A stretch of DNA of 64,000 nt from Clostridiales bacterium UBA1390 (lineage in GTDB: Bacteria > Bacillota > Clostridia > Lachnospirales > Bianqueaceae). The position numbers were made by a program, and so were the translations under genes. The notes under the pieces are model-generated. The model was not told the DNA's origin. It saw only the letters and a list, made by a program, of their open reading frames with translations, and ran no database searches. The DNA is taken from positions 6,757 to 70,756 of the forward strand of contig DBQQ01000038.1 in the NCBI GenBank assembly GCA_002305315.1. The letters run 5' to 3'. Positions 43,756-52,260 of the stretch are shown piece by piece (within the stretch, counting starts at the first letter, position 1; each line of letters begins with the position of its first letter).

Positions 43756-43792
43756 TTTCAGGGTTCGGCACAGGCGGAAGGAGGAAGACAGG

Positions 43793-44263
43793 ATGAAAGT
43801 GGATAGGCAGGCCAAGATCTTGACACTGATCGAAGAATATCCCATCGAAACGCAAGAAGAGCTGGCGGAGAAGCTGGTAGAGGCAGGGTTCAAAGTAACG
43901 CAGGCAACGGTGTCGCGAGATATCCGAGAGCTGCGGTTGACAAAAGTAGTGGGAGAAAATGGAAGGCAGCGCTATGCCATCTTGTCTCCTAAGGATCCGG
44001 ATTATGCGGAGCGATTTGTCAGGGTGCTGCAGGAGGGGTATACCTCCGCTGAGGCCGCGGGAAATATTCTCGTGGTCAAGACGATTATTGGCATGGCGAT
44101 GGCAGTTGCAACGGCATTGGATAACCTGGAGTTTTCGGAGATCGTGGGCTGTGTGGCAGGGGATGATACGATTTTTGTAGCGGTGCGCAGTGAAAAGGAA
44201 TGTCTCAGGCTGCAGGAAAAGATCAGGAAACTCATTGAAACGGCGGAGGTGCCCAAATGCTGA
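43793..44263 (+). CDS. argR: Arginine repressor ArgR
   Basis: Arginine-responsive regulator of 156 residues. The N-terminal winged helix (KILTLIEEYPIETQEELAEKL, then VTQATVSRDIRELRL) binds ARG boxes; the C-terminal domain hexamerises and binds arginine (GCVAGDDTIFVAVR). ATG 43793 follows GGAAGGAGG. It overlaps recN by 7 bp. Confidence 0.95.
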   Translation: MKVDRQAKILTLIEEYPIETQEELAEKLVEAGFKVTQATVSRDIRELRLTKVVGENGRQRYAILSPKDPDYAERFVRVLQEGYTSAEAAGNILVVKTIIGMAMAVATALDNLEFSEIVGCVAGDDTIFVAVRSEKECLRLQEKIRKLIETAEVPKC

Positions 44264-46002
44264 CACATCTGCGGGTCAAGAATATTGCACTCATAGATGA
44301 TATTTCTTTGGATCTGGACGAAGGGCTGAATATCCTGACAGGAGAAACCGGTGCGGGGAAAAGTATCATCATGGGTGCGGTGAACCTTGCATTAGGAGCC
44401 CGCGTCTCTAAAGACCTGCTGGGAAATCCGGAGAGGCCTGCACAGGTAGATCTGTTGTTTGATGTGACGGACACTCGTGCAAGGAAGCACCTGGTTCAGA
44501 TGGGACTCTTGGAAGAAGGCAGTACAGAAGTGCTTCTGTCCAGGCGTATCACACCGAACGGCCGCGCGGTGAATCGGATCAATGAGGATGTTGCGACGGC
44601 TGCTGCGCTGCAAAAGGCGGCGGGAGTGCTGATCGACGTGCATGGGCAGCACGAACACCAGTCCTTATTGGATGCCAGCCGTCATATCGACTTGCTGGAT
44701 CGTTTTGATGAGCGGACGCAGCCGCACAAAGAGGCGCTGCGGGGTTTTCTGGATGCGTACAAAGAGAAGGAACAGGAATATCAGAGATGGAAAGAGCAGT
44801 CCCAGGATAAAGAGCGAATTCTGGCGCTGATGGAGTATGAGGCGCAGGAGATTGACGAGGCGGGGCTCAGAGAGGGCGAGGAAGACGAACTGGGGGAGCG
44901 CATACGCCTGCTGCGGTCGGCCCAGCGGATTCAGGAGTCCTGCGGTAACGCAGTCAGTTTCCTGCGAGGCGGACAGGACGGATATGGCGGTGGTATTGGG
45001 GCACTGAACGATGCGCTGGCACAGATGCAGTGGATCGAAGAGCTGGATCCCAAGACGCTGTCCTCTATCGTGTCTGCATTATCGGATGCGGTGGCCATTG
45101 CCGAGGATGCGGCTTCTGAGATTGCGCGTTATGGAGAGGATACACAGAGAGATCCACAGGCGCTGGAGGAGGCGCAGGATCGACTGGAGGAGATTCGCAG
45201 GCTGAAAGGGAAGTATGGGGATAGTTTGGAGAAGATTCTGTCGTACAGGGAATCTCTGACAGAATCCATGGAGAAAATCCAGCATATTCAGGAGACTCTG
45301 TCGGCTTGTGAAAGGGAACTGGCGGTGCTGGAGCAGAAGATGAAGCGGGAGAGTGAGGCGCTGAGCGTGTTGCGGCGGCAGGCTGCACAAGCGGTATCCA
45401 GAGAGATCACGGCGATTCTTACGACGCTGCAGTTCCAGGATCCGGAATTTGCGGTGCAGATCACACCGAGGGATCATATCACGGCAAAGGGACAGGACCA
45501 GGTGCAATTCATGATTCGAACGAATGTGGGAGAGAAGCTTAGGCCGCTTGATAAGATTGCTTCTGGCGGAGAAATCTCCAGAATCATGCTGGCGATCAAG
45601 ACGGTGCTGGCCCAGCGGGATGAGATCCCCACTCTGATTTTTGATGAGATTGATACAGGAATCAGCGGGAGAACGGCACAGAGCGTGGCAGAAAAGCTGG
45701 CGCTGATTTCAGAGTTTCATCAGATTATATGTATCACTCATTTGCCGCAGATCGCGGCAATGGCAGATCATCATCTGCGGATTGAAAAAACGGTGCGAGA
45801 AGGCAGAGCTCGTACCGAGGTGGCAGAACTCTCAGAAAGCGAATCAACTGAAGAATTGGCTCGCATGCTGGGAGGGACACAGATGACAGAAGCAGTTTTG
45901 CAAAATGCATCAGAATTGAAAAAAATGGCGTCGGATTGGAAAGAGCATAATTCTGATAGAATGAGAGAGAATAGACAAAGGAATCCACATGAAAAGGAGT
46001 GA
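44257..46002 (+). CDS. recN: DNA repair protein RecN
   Basis: SMC-like ATPase for double-strand break repair. It has Walker A GETGAGKSIIMGAV, DVHGQHEHQSLLD, a coiled-coil middle (about 160-390), signature ASGGEISRIMLAIK and Walker B IFDEIDTGISG. It is 581 residues long. Its end overlaps the possible upstream starts of spoIVB. Confidence 0.96.
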   Translation: MLTHLRVKNIALIDDISLDLDEGLNILTGETGAGKSIIMGAVNLALGARVSKDLLGNPERPAQVDLLFDVTDTRARKHLVQMGLLEEGSTEVLLSRRITPNGRAVNRINEDVATAAALQKAAGVLIDVHGQHEHQSLLDASRHIDLLDRFDERTQPHKEALRGFLDAYKEKEQEYQRWKEQSQDKERILALMEYEAQEIDEAGLREGEEDELGERIRLLRSAQRIQESCGNAVSFLRGGQDGYGGGIGALNDALAQMQWIEELDPKTLSSIVSALSDAVAIAEDAASEIARYGEDTQRDPQALEEAQDRLEEIRRLKGKYGDSLEKILSYRESLTESMEKIQHIQETLSACERELAVLEQKMKRESEALSVLRRQAAQAVSREITAILTTLQFQDPEFAVQITPRDHITAKGQDQVQFMIRTNVGEKLRPLDKIASGGEISRIMLAIKTVLAQRDEIPTLIFDEIDTGISGRTAQSVAEKLALISEFHQIICITHLPQIAAMADHHLRIEKTVREGRARTEVAELSESESTEELARMLGGTQMTEAVLQNASELKKMASDWKEHNSDRMRENRQRNPHEKE

Positions 46003-46007
46003 TGACT

Positions 46008-47300
46008 TTGTCGAAACGTTCTTTTCGAAAAAAAAAGACGTCGGATGATTCGGAGACAAAGGCAAGATGGTGGATGATCCTATTGATCGCCCTGCCCACC
46101 ATCTTGCTTTTTTTATATGGGTTTCTGAGCTGGAGTATACCGGATACGATCCGGCTGATTTCTGGACAGAATACAACCCTGACCTATGCCACATTCTGCA
46201 ATCTTGAAGTGGAAGAAACAAGAAGTATCCAGGTGACTTCTTCGGAAGTGTCTCCCAATGACCAGATTCTGTTGACCACTGAGATGGAAGAGGATTATTC
46301 GCAGACAGAAGCGGTGGTTTCATTATTTGGTGTGATTCCTTTGAAAAGGGTATCTGTCGAGATCTGGCCGCAAATGGACTTGGTTCCGATGGGAAAAGCG
46401 ATTGGCGTCGATATGCGAACCGATGGGGTCCTGGTTTTAGGACTGGGCGAAGTGACAGATGCAGAAGGAAACCGTGTGACGCCTGCCAGGAATCAGTTGT
46501 TTTCCGGAGACCGGATCTACTCCCTGAATGGGGAAAACGTTCGAGCGAAGGAAGACGTCATTGGAAAGATTGCATCCTCTGGAGGAAAAAGCGTAGAGCT
46601 GGGGATTTTGCGAAATGGAAATCGGATGCAGGTGACGGTGGATCCGGTATTGGGGTCGGATGGAACCTATAAGATTGGGCTGTGGATCCGGGATCGAGCG
46701 CAGGGAATTGGAACGCTGACCTATGTGGATCCAGAGACGCGACAGTTTGGAGCCATTGGACATGGGATGACGGATGTCGATCTGGAGGAATTACTTCCTT
46801 TAGGAGAGGGTACAATCTGCCAAGCGCTGATCAATCATGTAGAAAAGGGGAATGAGGGAGAACCGGGAGAAATCGTAGCCAGCCTCACATCGCAGATCCT
46901 GGGAAGTGTCGAACAGAACACAGATTGTGGAATTTTCGGAACCTATGCGGGGGCGCTTGACAGCGCCTCGTTACCAGTCGCCTTTCGCGATCAGGTGACG
47001 GATGGAGAAGTAAAGATTCTCTGTACCCTGTCCGGTGTGGAACCCAAATGGTATGATGCGCGGATTCAGCGCGTATCCTCTATCGCCTCGCAGAATATCG
47101 GATTTACGGTAGAAATCACGGATCCGGAGCTTTTGGAACTCACAGGAGGAATCATACAAGGCATGAGTGGAAGTCCGATCATGCAAAATGGATGTCTCAT
47201 TGGTGCAGTGACTCATGTGCTGGTGCAGGATCCGGGAAAGGGATATGGGATCTATATCGAAGATATGCTGAGCCAGCATCTATCTGACAAAGCGGCATAA
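46008..47300 (+). CDS. spoIVB: SpoIVB serine peptidase (S55)
   Basis: Forespore protease that signals sigma-K activation by cutting SpoIVFA. It has an N-terminal membrane anchor (MILLIALPTILLFLYGF), a PDZ domain (ARNQLFSGDRIYSLNGE), and the S55 domain with His in AIGHGMTDVD and Ser in GMSGSPIMQNG. Three starts compete (GTG 45999, ATG 46002, TTG 46008); TTG 46008 has the best spacing (8 nt) from AAAAGGAG. spo0A follows, the standard Clostridia order. Confidence 0.95.
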   Translation: MSKRSFRKKKTSDDSETKARWWMILLIALPTILLFLYGFLSWSIPDTIRLISGQNTTLTYATFCNLEVEETRSIQVTSSEVSPNDQILLTTEMEEDYSQTEAVVSLFGVIPLKRVSVEIWPQMDLVPMGKAIGVDMRTDGVLVLGLGEVTDAEGNRVTPARNQLFSGDRIYSLNGENVRAKEDVIGKIASSGGKSVELGILRNGNRMQVTVDPVLGSDGTYKIGLWIRDRAQGIGTLTYVDPETRQFGAIGHGMTDVDLEELLPLGEGTICQALINHVEKGNEGEPGEIVASLTSQILGSVEQNTDCGIFGTYAGALDSASLPVAFRDQVTDGEVKILCTLSGVEPKWYDARIQRVSSIASQNIGFTVEITDPELLELTGGIIQGMSGSPIMQNGCLIGAVTHVLVQDPGKGYGIYIEDMLSQHLSDKAA

Positions 47301-47304
47301 TGTA

Positions 47305-47343
47305 AAGAACGCTGTCCGGGATACACAAGAAGACAGCGTTCTT
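47305..47343 (+). terminator. Terminator-like hairpin after spoIVB
   Basis: Perfect 12-bp stem AAGAACGCTGTC/GACAGCGTTCTT with a 15-nt loop. The T-run is poor. Confidence 0.65.
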
Positions 47344-47369
47344 CACTACATATTGAGGGTGGATAAAAT

Positions 47370-47376
47370 TTCGACA
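47370..47376 (-). promoter_or_regulatory. 0A box upstream of spo0A
   Basis: TTCGACA, the exact complement of the Spo0A-binding core TGTCGAA. A second near match, TGTCGTA, lies at 47518. The 300-bp region upstream of spo0A is A/T-rich and otherwise non-coding. Confidence 0.5.
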
Positions 47377-47612
47377 CAATCCTTTGTGAATATTCACGTC
47401 GTTTTCTGAAAAAAAGAGGAAAATCTACAAAAAACAAAGATGTATCACGTCAAAAAAACACTTACAGAAGCAGAAATAATACAGAAAAATCGCATAATGA
47501 AGCCATTTGTGAGAATGTGTCGTAACATTTATCAATTTGCATAATTGCCAATAAAATCCAGATATGAGAAATTATGGATAATGATGAAATGGAATAATTT
47601 GGCAAAACTTGC

Positions 47613-47641
47613 TTGTTTCTCTCTGAAAAATGGTATATACT
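47613..47641 (+). promoter_or_regulatory. Promoter of spo0A
   Basis: TTGTTT, 17 bp, TATACT. It is the most proximal good match to sigma-A; a sigma-H promoter further upstream was not convincingly seen. Confidence 0.7.
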
Positions 47642-47675
47642 GGAAGTACAAAAATTATCCAAGGAGGTTTGCGAA

Positions 47676-48497
47676 GTGAGCAAATTATCAGTTTTAGTCG
47701 CTGACGACAGTCAGGAGTTTCGAGGAATCCTGCGGGAATATATCGAACGCCAAGACGATATGGAGGTCATCGCTGAAGCATCAAATGGGGAGGAGACATT
47801 GGAGAAGATCTATGATTTGGCTCCGGATGTAGTTTTATTGGACATGATTATGCCGAGGATAGACGGCTTGGGCGTATTGGAAAGCCTGGCGCAGAACCCG
47901 CCCCAACACATGCCTATCACAATCATGATTTCCGCAGTAGGACAGGATCGAATCGCAGAGCAGGCATTTCGTCTGGGTGTTACTTATTATATGGCGAAGC
48001 CATTTGAATTGTCTACTCTGGTGAATCGAATCCGGCAGCTTAATGGGATTCTGCCGCAGATATCCGTCCCTACTGACGAAGGAAACGAGCAGCGGATGAA
48101 TCCATATAGCAGTATGATGAACCGCAGACGCGATGTGCGCCGTCAGGATGTGGAAACCGAAGTGACAAACATGATTCATGAGATTGGAGTACCTGCGCAT
48201 ATTAAGGGGTATCAGTATCTGCGGGACGCGATCATCATGGCGTTGGAAGATATGGATATTCTGAATGCGATCACAAAACAACTGTATCCAGCCATTGCCA
48301 AGAAGTATGATACTACGCCCAGTCGTGTGGAACGAGCGATTCGTCACGCAATTGAAGTGGCATGGAGCAGAGGAAAGATGGATACGATCGACAAGCTCTT
48401 TGGATATACGATCAACAATGGGAAAGGAAAGCCGACAAATTCTGAATTTGTGGCTCTGATTGCAGATAAACTTCGCTTGGAATTAAAGGCGGGATAG
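47676..48497 (+). CDS. spo0A: Sporulation master regulator Spo0A
   Basis: Response regulator of 273 residues. The receiver domain has acidic pocket VADDSQEF, phospho-acceptor [13 protein letters not shown] and Lys in MAKPFELS. The effector domain shows [23 protein letters not shown], the Spo0A DNA-recognition helix. The GTG start at 47676 follows AAGGAGG by 8 nt; the open frame upstream crosses the promoter. Phosphorylation commits the cell to sporulation, so its presence with the spoIIIA operon and spoIVB marks an endospore former. Confidence 0.97.
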   Translation: MSKLSVLVADDSQEFRGILREYIERQDDMEVIAEASNGEETLEKIYDLAPDVVLLDMIMPRIDGLGVLESLAQNPPQHMPITIMISAVGQDRIAEQAFRLGVTYYMAKPFELSTLVNRIRQLNGILPQISVPTDEGNEQRMNPYSSMMNRRRDVRRQDVETEVTNMIHEIGVPAHIKGYQYLRDAIIMALEDMDILNAITKQLYPAIAKKYDTTPSRVERAIRHAIEVAWSRGKMDTIDKLFGYTINNGKGKPTNSEFVALIADKLRLELKAG

Positions 48498-48522
48498 AAA
48501 TCATATTTTCATTAAAAAAAGC

Positions 48523-48551
48523 TTGCATATTTCAGGATGATGGGGTATAAT
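48523..48551 (+). promoter_or_regulatory. Promoter of the 6S RNA
   Basis: TTGCAT, 17 bp, TATAAT; the RNA would start about 7 nt later. Confidence 0.85.
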
Positions 48552-48557
48552 ATAATC

Positions 48558-48752
48558 ACATCCTGGGATGTGCGATAGCTTGTGTATTTGAACCTACACC
48601 ATGAGATTGGGAGTTTTAATGGTTATCGACAATGTCGGGCCTCAAGCTAATTCCTGCTTCGGCAGGCGGGGGATGGCAGCGAAGATACTGCGAACACCCA
48701 CCTAGCGTAATGCTAGGGATCAAATTTCAGGCGTCGGCATTCTGGGTTGGGG
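48558..48752 (+). ncRNA. ssrS: 6S RNA
   Basis: RNA of about 195 nt that binds sigma-A RNA polymerase by imitating an open promoter. The two ends pair as a long closing stem: CCTGGGATGTGCGA near 48562 with TCGGCATTCTGGG near 48734, with one bulge, the same end sequences and geometry as the known 6S closing stem. Internal stem TCCTGCTTCGGCAGGCGGGG-like hairpins flank an expected open bubble. It has a consensus promoter and its own terminator and no plausible protein. tmRNA is excluded because no tag ORF or tRNA-Ala-like ends are present. Exact ends are approximate. Confidence 0.75.
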
Positions 48753-48774
48753 GATGCTTGCATCCCCTATTTTA
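48750..48774 (+). terminator. Terminator after 6S RNA
   Basis: GGGGATG-CTTG-CATCCCC hairpin followed by TATTTTA. Confidence 0.75.
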
Positions 48775-48797
48775 CATAGCCCCTATGGGGCACGTAA

Positions 48798-48870
48798 GGG
48801 CTCGTGGCTCAGCTGGGAGAGCGCCGCGTTCGCATCGCGGAGGCCGAGGGTTCGAATCCCTTCGAGTCCA
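48798..48870 (+). tRNA. tRNA-Ala (CGC)
   Basis: Acceptor GGGCTCG/CGAGTCC with the G3-U70 wobble that identifies alanine tRNA, anticodon loop TTCGCAT (anticodon CGC, reads GCG), T-loop TTCGAAT, discriminator A. CCA is not encoded. Confidence 0.95.
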
Positions 48871-48885
48871 TGCAGAAAACATCGA

Positions 48886-48920
48886 GGAAACCGCATATTT
48901 ATACGGTTTCCTTATTTTAT
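48886..48920 (+). terminator. Terminator after tRNA-Ala
   Basis: GGAAACCG/CGGTTTCC stem followed by TTATTTTATT. Confidence 0.85.
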
Positions 48921-48953
48921 TGCCAAGCAAAATGATTTGCCGATAAAAACTAC

Positions 48954-48982
48954 TTGTAAAATGCGAAGAGGAATGGTATGAT
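48954..48982 (+). promoter_or_regulatory. Promoter upstream of the MBL-fold gene
   Basis: TTGTAA, 17 bp, TATGAT. A second -10-like TATAAT occurs at 49050, closer to the gene. Confidence 0.55.
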
Positions 48983-49083
48983 AAGTCTGCTCAGCTTGTA
49001 TTTCACAAAGGCTTTACAGCGGCGGCAGACAAATTTTACCGAGCTCCTTTATAATGAGGTCATATGGAGAAGGGGGCGGTTGC

Positions 49084-50148
49084 ATGCGGTTAGTGATTGC
49101 CGGTGGAGTCGGAGAAAGCGGTCGAAATTGTTTCCTGGTAGAACGGGAAAGGGATTCTTTTTTGGTGGATTGCGGCAGAATGACGGGAAAGAAGCATCCG
49201 TACCCGGATCTGACGCCAGAGCAGATCTGCCGGGTACGCTATGTGTTTCTGACGCATTCTCATACGGATCATACGGGTGCGCTGCCCTGGCTGTACGAGA
49301 ATGGCTTTTCTGGCGAGGTAATAGCCAGCCGCCAGACATTCAGTCAGTTAAAGGAAAAACCACAGCGGCAAATTATGCTGGAGAATTTCTCCCATCCAGA
49401 TATCAGGGTGGAATGGGGACGGTCCGGTCATTGCGCGGGAAGCGTATGGTACCGTTTCGAGATAGCGGGAAAGACACTGCTGTTCTCAGGAGATTACACG
49501 GAATCGGGATACGTATATCAATGCGATCCGATCCGGCGACAGAAAGCGCATATTGCTGTTTTGGACAGCGCTTACGGAAGTGACGAACGAGATTTTGAGA
49601 GTACCTGTGGTCAGATAGAGGAGATCTTAAGGATATGCGCGGAAGAGAGGCGTTCCGTGGTGCTGCCCGTGCCTCAATATGGACGAGGGCTGGATTTGTG
49701 TCTCGCTGCATCCCGGGTCTGTCCGAAAACACCGATCTTTGCGGATGAGCAATTTCTGGTACAGAAGATGATTCAACAGCAGAATGAGCAATGGATTCGT
49801 CCAGAGGCTATGAGAGAACTGAGCCGATTAAGGATTCAGATGATTGCGGATAGGATGCTGCCGTATGGAATTTATTTCTTATGTGATTCTCAGCTGTATC
49901 GCCGATCAAGTCTGAACGTGGTATATCGGATCGTGGCACGAAAAGGCTTGGTCTTATTAACAGGAAGAGTGGATGCGAAAAGCGGCAGCGATCAGCTGCT
50001 GCGTGAAGGAAAGGCAAGACTGTACCGCTGGAGCGTACACTGTACAGATAGGGAACGAGAGAAGATAGAAGGGCAGAATGATTTTCGCTGTGTCATCCCG
50101 TATCATACGGCAGAACATCCGGTGATACAGAAGAGCCTAGAATTATAG
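49084..50148 (+). CDS. MBL-fold metallo-hydrolase (RNase J/CPSF-like)
   Basis: Metallo-beta-lactamase fold hydrolase of 354 residues. The metal site HSHTDHTGALPWLY and downstream GHCAGSVWYRF and FSGDYTESG match the mRNA-processing branch (CPSF/RNase J). A beta-CASP-like insert follows, with VLPVPQYGRGLDLCL near residue 205. It lacks the C-terminal domain of RNase J, so a nuclease role is likely but unproved. ATG 49084 follows AGAAGGGGG. The partly overlapping frame from 48978 is a shadow. Confidence 0.85.
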   Translation: MRLVIAGGVGESGRNCFLVERERDSFLVDCGRMTGKKHPYPDLTPEQICRVRYVFLTHSHTDHTGALPWLYENGFSGEVIASRQTFSQLKEKPQRQIMLENFSHPDIRVEWGRSGHCAGSVWYRFEIAGKTLLFSGDYTESGYVYQCDPIRRQKAHIAVLDSAYGSDERDFESTCGQIEEILRICAEERRSVVLPVPQYGRGLDLCLAASRVCPKTPIFADEQFLVQKMIQQQNEQWIRPEAMRELSRLRIQMIADRMLPYGIYFLCDSQLYRRSSLNVVYRIVARKGLVLLTGRVDAKSGSDQLLREGKARLYRWSVHCTDREREKIEGQNDFRCVIPYHTAEHPVIQKSLEL

Positions 50149-50169
50149 AGATCAAAGGAGATCGAGAAA

Positions 50170-51549
50170 TTGAAAAAATATGATGTCATCATTATTGGAG
50201 CTGGGCCGGGAGGCATCTTCTCAGCGTATGAACTGCAGCGGAAGAGACCAGACCTTACGGTCGCGGTATTCGAATCTGGTTTTCCGTTGGAAAAAAGAAA
50301 ATGTCCTATTGATGGGGATACAGTGAAAACCTGTATCAAATGTGAGACTTGTGCGATTATGAGCGGATTTGGCGGCGCAGGTGCCTTCTCCGATGGGAAA
50401 TATAATATCACGAATGATTTCGGCGGTACGTTATATGAGCATATCGGCAGAGAGCAGGCGATCGATCTGATGAAATATGTGGATGAAATCAATGTGTCGC
50501 ATGGCGGAGAGAATACGCATATGTTTACTACAGCAGGCACTCGGTTTAAGAAGCTTTGTGTGCAGAATAAGCTGAACCTGCTCAATGCTTCGGTGCGGCA
50601 TCTGGGAACAGACATAAACTATATCGTCTTGCAGAATCTATATGCAGAGATGAAGGAGCACGTGGAATTTCATTTCAGAACGCCGGTAGAGCGGATAGAA
50701 GTGCTGGAAGATGGATACCGGGTATATTATGCCGGAGGATATGCGGATTGCAGACAGTGTATTGTCTCCGTAGGACGAAGCGGAAGCAAGTGGATGGAGA
50801 ATATCTGTCAGGCACTCGATATTCCGACGAAATCCAATCGTGTCGATCTGGGGGTGCGTGTGGAACTGCCGGCCGTGGTGTTCTCGCATCTGACGGATGA
50901 ACTGTATGAGAGTAAGATTGTCTATCGAACGGAGAAGTTTGAGGATTATGTACGCACCTTCTGTATGAATCCTAACGGGATTGTGGTCAATGAGAATACA
51001 AATGGCATTGTGACCGTCAATGGACACAGCTATGAAGGCAAGGAAAAGCAGACAGAGAATACGAACTTTGCGTTGCTGGTGGCGAAACACTTCTCGGAGC
51101 CCTTCAATAACAGCAATGAATATGGAGAGAGTATTGCCCGGTTATCCAACATGCTGGGAGGCGGCGTCATCGTACAGCGTTTCGGAGATCTGATTCGGGG
51201 ACGCAGAAGCAACGCAAAACGGATTGAGGAGAGTCTTGTCAGACCCACGCTGAAAGCCACGCCCGGAGATCTGAGTCTGGTACTGCCCAAGCGGATCTTA
51301 GATGGCATCATTGAAATGATCTATGCGCTGGACAAGATTGCGCCCGGAACGGCAAACGATGATACGCTGCTCTATGGTGTGGAAGTCAAATTCTATAACA
51401 TGGAAGTCGAGATCGATGAACACCTGGAGTCCAAGTATAAAGGACTGTATATCATCGGAGACGGAAGCGGCGTAACGCATTCGCTCTCGCACGCTTCAGC
51501 CAGTGGAGTCTATGTGGCTCGGCGTATCGCGCAGGAGATGCCCGTATAA
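50170..51549 (+). CDS. FAD-dependent oxidoreductase (COG2509-like)
   Basis: Flavoprotein of 459 residues with N-terminal dinucleotide fold YDVIIIGAGPGGIFSAYEL and C-terminal IIGDGSGVTHSLSHASASG that closes the FAD site. A cysteine group CPIDGDTVKTCIKCETCAIMSG-like region (about residues 47-65) is conserved in this uncharacterised dehydrogenase family. The reaction is unknown. The TTG start at 50170 has AAAGGAG 9 nt upstream. It follows the MBL gene by 21 bp and is probably cotranscribed. Confidence 0.87.
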   Translation: MKKYDVIIIGAGPGGIFSAYELQRKRPDLTVAVFESGFPLEKRKCPIDGDTVKTCIKCETCAIMSGFGGAGAFSDGKYNITNDFGGTLYEHIGREQAIDLMKYVDEINVSHGGENTHMFTTAGTRFKKLCVQNKLNLLNASVRHLGTDINYIVLQNLYAEMKEHVEFHFRTPVERIEVLEDGYRVYYAGGYADCRQCIVSVGRSGSKWMENICQALDIPTKSNRVDLGVRVELPAVVFSHLTDELYESKIVYRTEKFEDYVRTFCMNPNGIVVNENTNGIVTVNGHSYEGKEKQTENTNFALLVAKHFSEPFNNSNEYGESIARLSNMLGGGVIVQRFGDLIRGRRSNAKRIEESLVRPTLKATPGDLSLVLPKRILDGIIEMIYALDKIAPGTANDDTLLYGVEVKFYNMEVEIDEHLESKYKGLYIIGDGSGVTHSLSHASASGVYVARRIAQEMPV

Positions 51550-51630
51550 AATAATAGAAGAGGCCCATTGCAGAATCGCAAGAGGGGCAGTTGCAAAATA
51601 CCTACACAGAACAAAAGAGTATGAATTCCT

Positions 51631-51663
51631 AAGGAGTTCCGTGAATACACGGACTCCTTTTTC
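51631..51663 (+). terminator. Terminator of the MBL-flavoprotein operon
   Basis: AAGGAGT(T)CCGTG/CACGGACTCCTT stem with one bulged T, loop AATA, then TTTTTC. Confidence 0.85.
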
Positions 51664-51686
51664 ATTTTCAAGACGTTCCATATGAG

Positions 51687-51852
51687 CTGAGAAATCCGGG
51701 GCTTTTCTCATTAGTCCCGCTGAGAAATTGTTACATCCGCTCCAAGACTAATGAGAAATCCGGGGCTTTTCTCATTAGTCTAGCTGAGAAATTGTTACAT
51801 CCGCTTCAAGACTAATGAGAAATCCAGGGCTTTTCTCATTAGTCTGACCTGC
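51687..51852 (+). repeat. 64-bp tandem repeat with palindromic core, about 2.6 copies
   Basis: Three copies of GAGAAATCCGGGGCTTTTCT start at 51689, 51753 and 51817 (period exactly 64 bp), with one base change (GGGG to AGGG) in the last. In the complete copies, GACTAATGAGAAA and TTTCTCATTAGTC form a 13-bp stem around TCCGGGGCT. The connecting segment GCTGAGAAATTGTTACATCC is also conserved. Confidence 0.9.
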
Positions 51853-51868
51853 AGTAGCTTTCTGTGTA

Positions 51869-51988
51869 TTATATTTTTTGTTTCAGGATCGACCGGATCT
51901 GGGTTTCCGTCAGAAAATAATTCGTCAATGGAAGGCCAAATTTTTCTGCCAATCCACAGATGATCTCCTTTCGAATATAACGCCACTA
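51869..51988 (-). other. Possible protein remnant (C-terminal stub)
   Basis: On the minus strand an open stretch of about 40 codons ending in TAA reads RYIRKEIICGLAEKFG and then LPLTNYFLTETQIRSILKQ. It is protein-like but has no start. No family is recognised. It suggests the 51.9-52.1 kb region carries decayed coding DNA. Confidence 0.3.
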
Positions 51989-52034
51989 ACGCCATTGTTA
52001 TAACAGCAGAAAGTTTTGCAAGTGTTTTGGGCAA

Positions 52035-52057
52035 TAAAAAAAGCCTTATTTCAAGGC
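52035..52057 (-). terminator. Minus-strand terminator
   Basis: GCCTT-GAAAT-AAGGC followed on the minus strand by a run of seven T. No intact gene upstream of it on that strand is visible, consistent with a lost gene. Confidence 0.55.
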
Positions 52058-52138
52058 GTTTTCGAAGGATTTCTATGAGAAATGGCGCCAAAGATTTCTG
52101 GTGTTAACTACGAAAGACGGAATTGATTTAAAAAACAG

Positions 52139-52167
52139 TTGACTTAAATTAATTTGAATAGTACAAT
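52139..52167 (+). promoter_or_regulatory. Promoter of the 52.3-kb pseudogene, flanked by direct repeats
   Basis: TTGACT, 17 bp, TACAAT. It is bracketed by two near copies of ACGGAATTG followed by a TTAAAA(A)CAGTT stretch, at 52117 and 52172, which could be regulator sites. Confidence 0.7.
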
Positions 52168-52260
52168 AACAACGGAATTGCCTTAAAACAGTTATGCTGT
52201 TTTTGATGTGATAGACGGAATATAAATGTAGGCCGACAGCGTAGAAAGGGAGTCATAAAG

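Noticed and set aside
48558-48752. tmRNA or RNase P RNA
   Set aside because: No tag reading frame, no tRNA-Ala-like ends and no RNase P core sequences; the closing stem fits 6S RNA.
48632-48946. Open frames across the 6S RNA and tRNA-Ala
   Set aside because: They run through two RNA genes and a terminator and have no RBS; they are chance frames.
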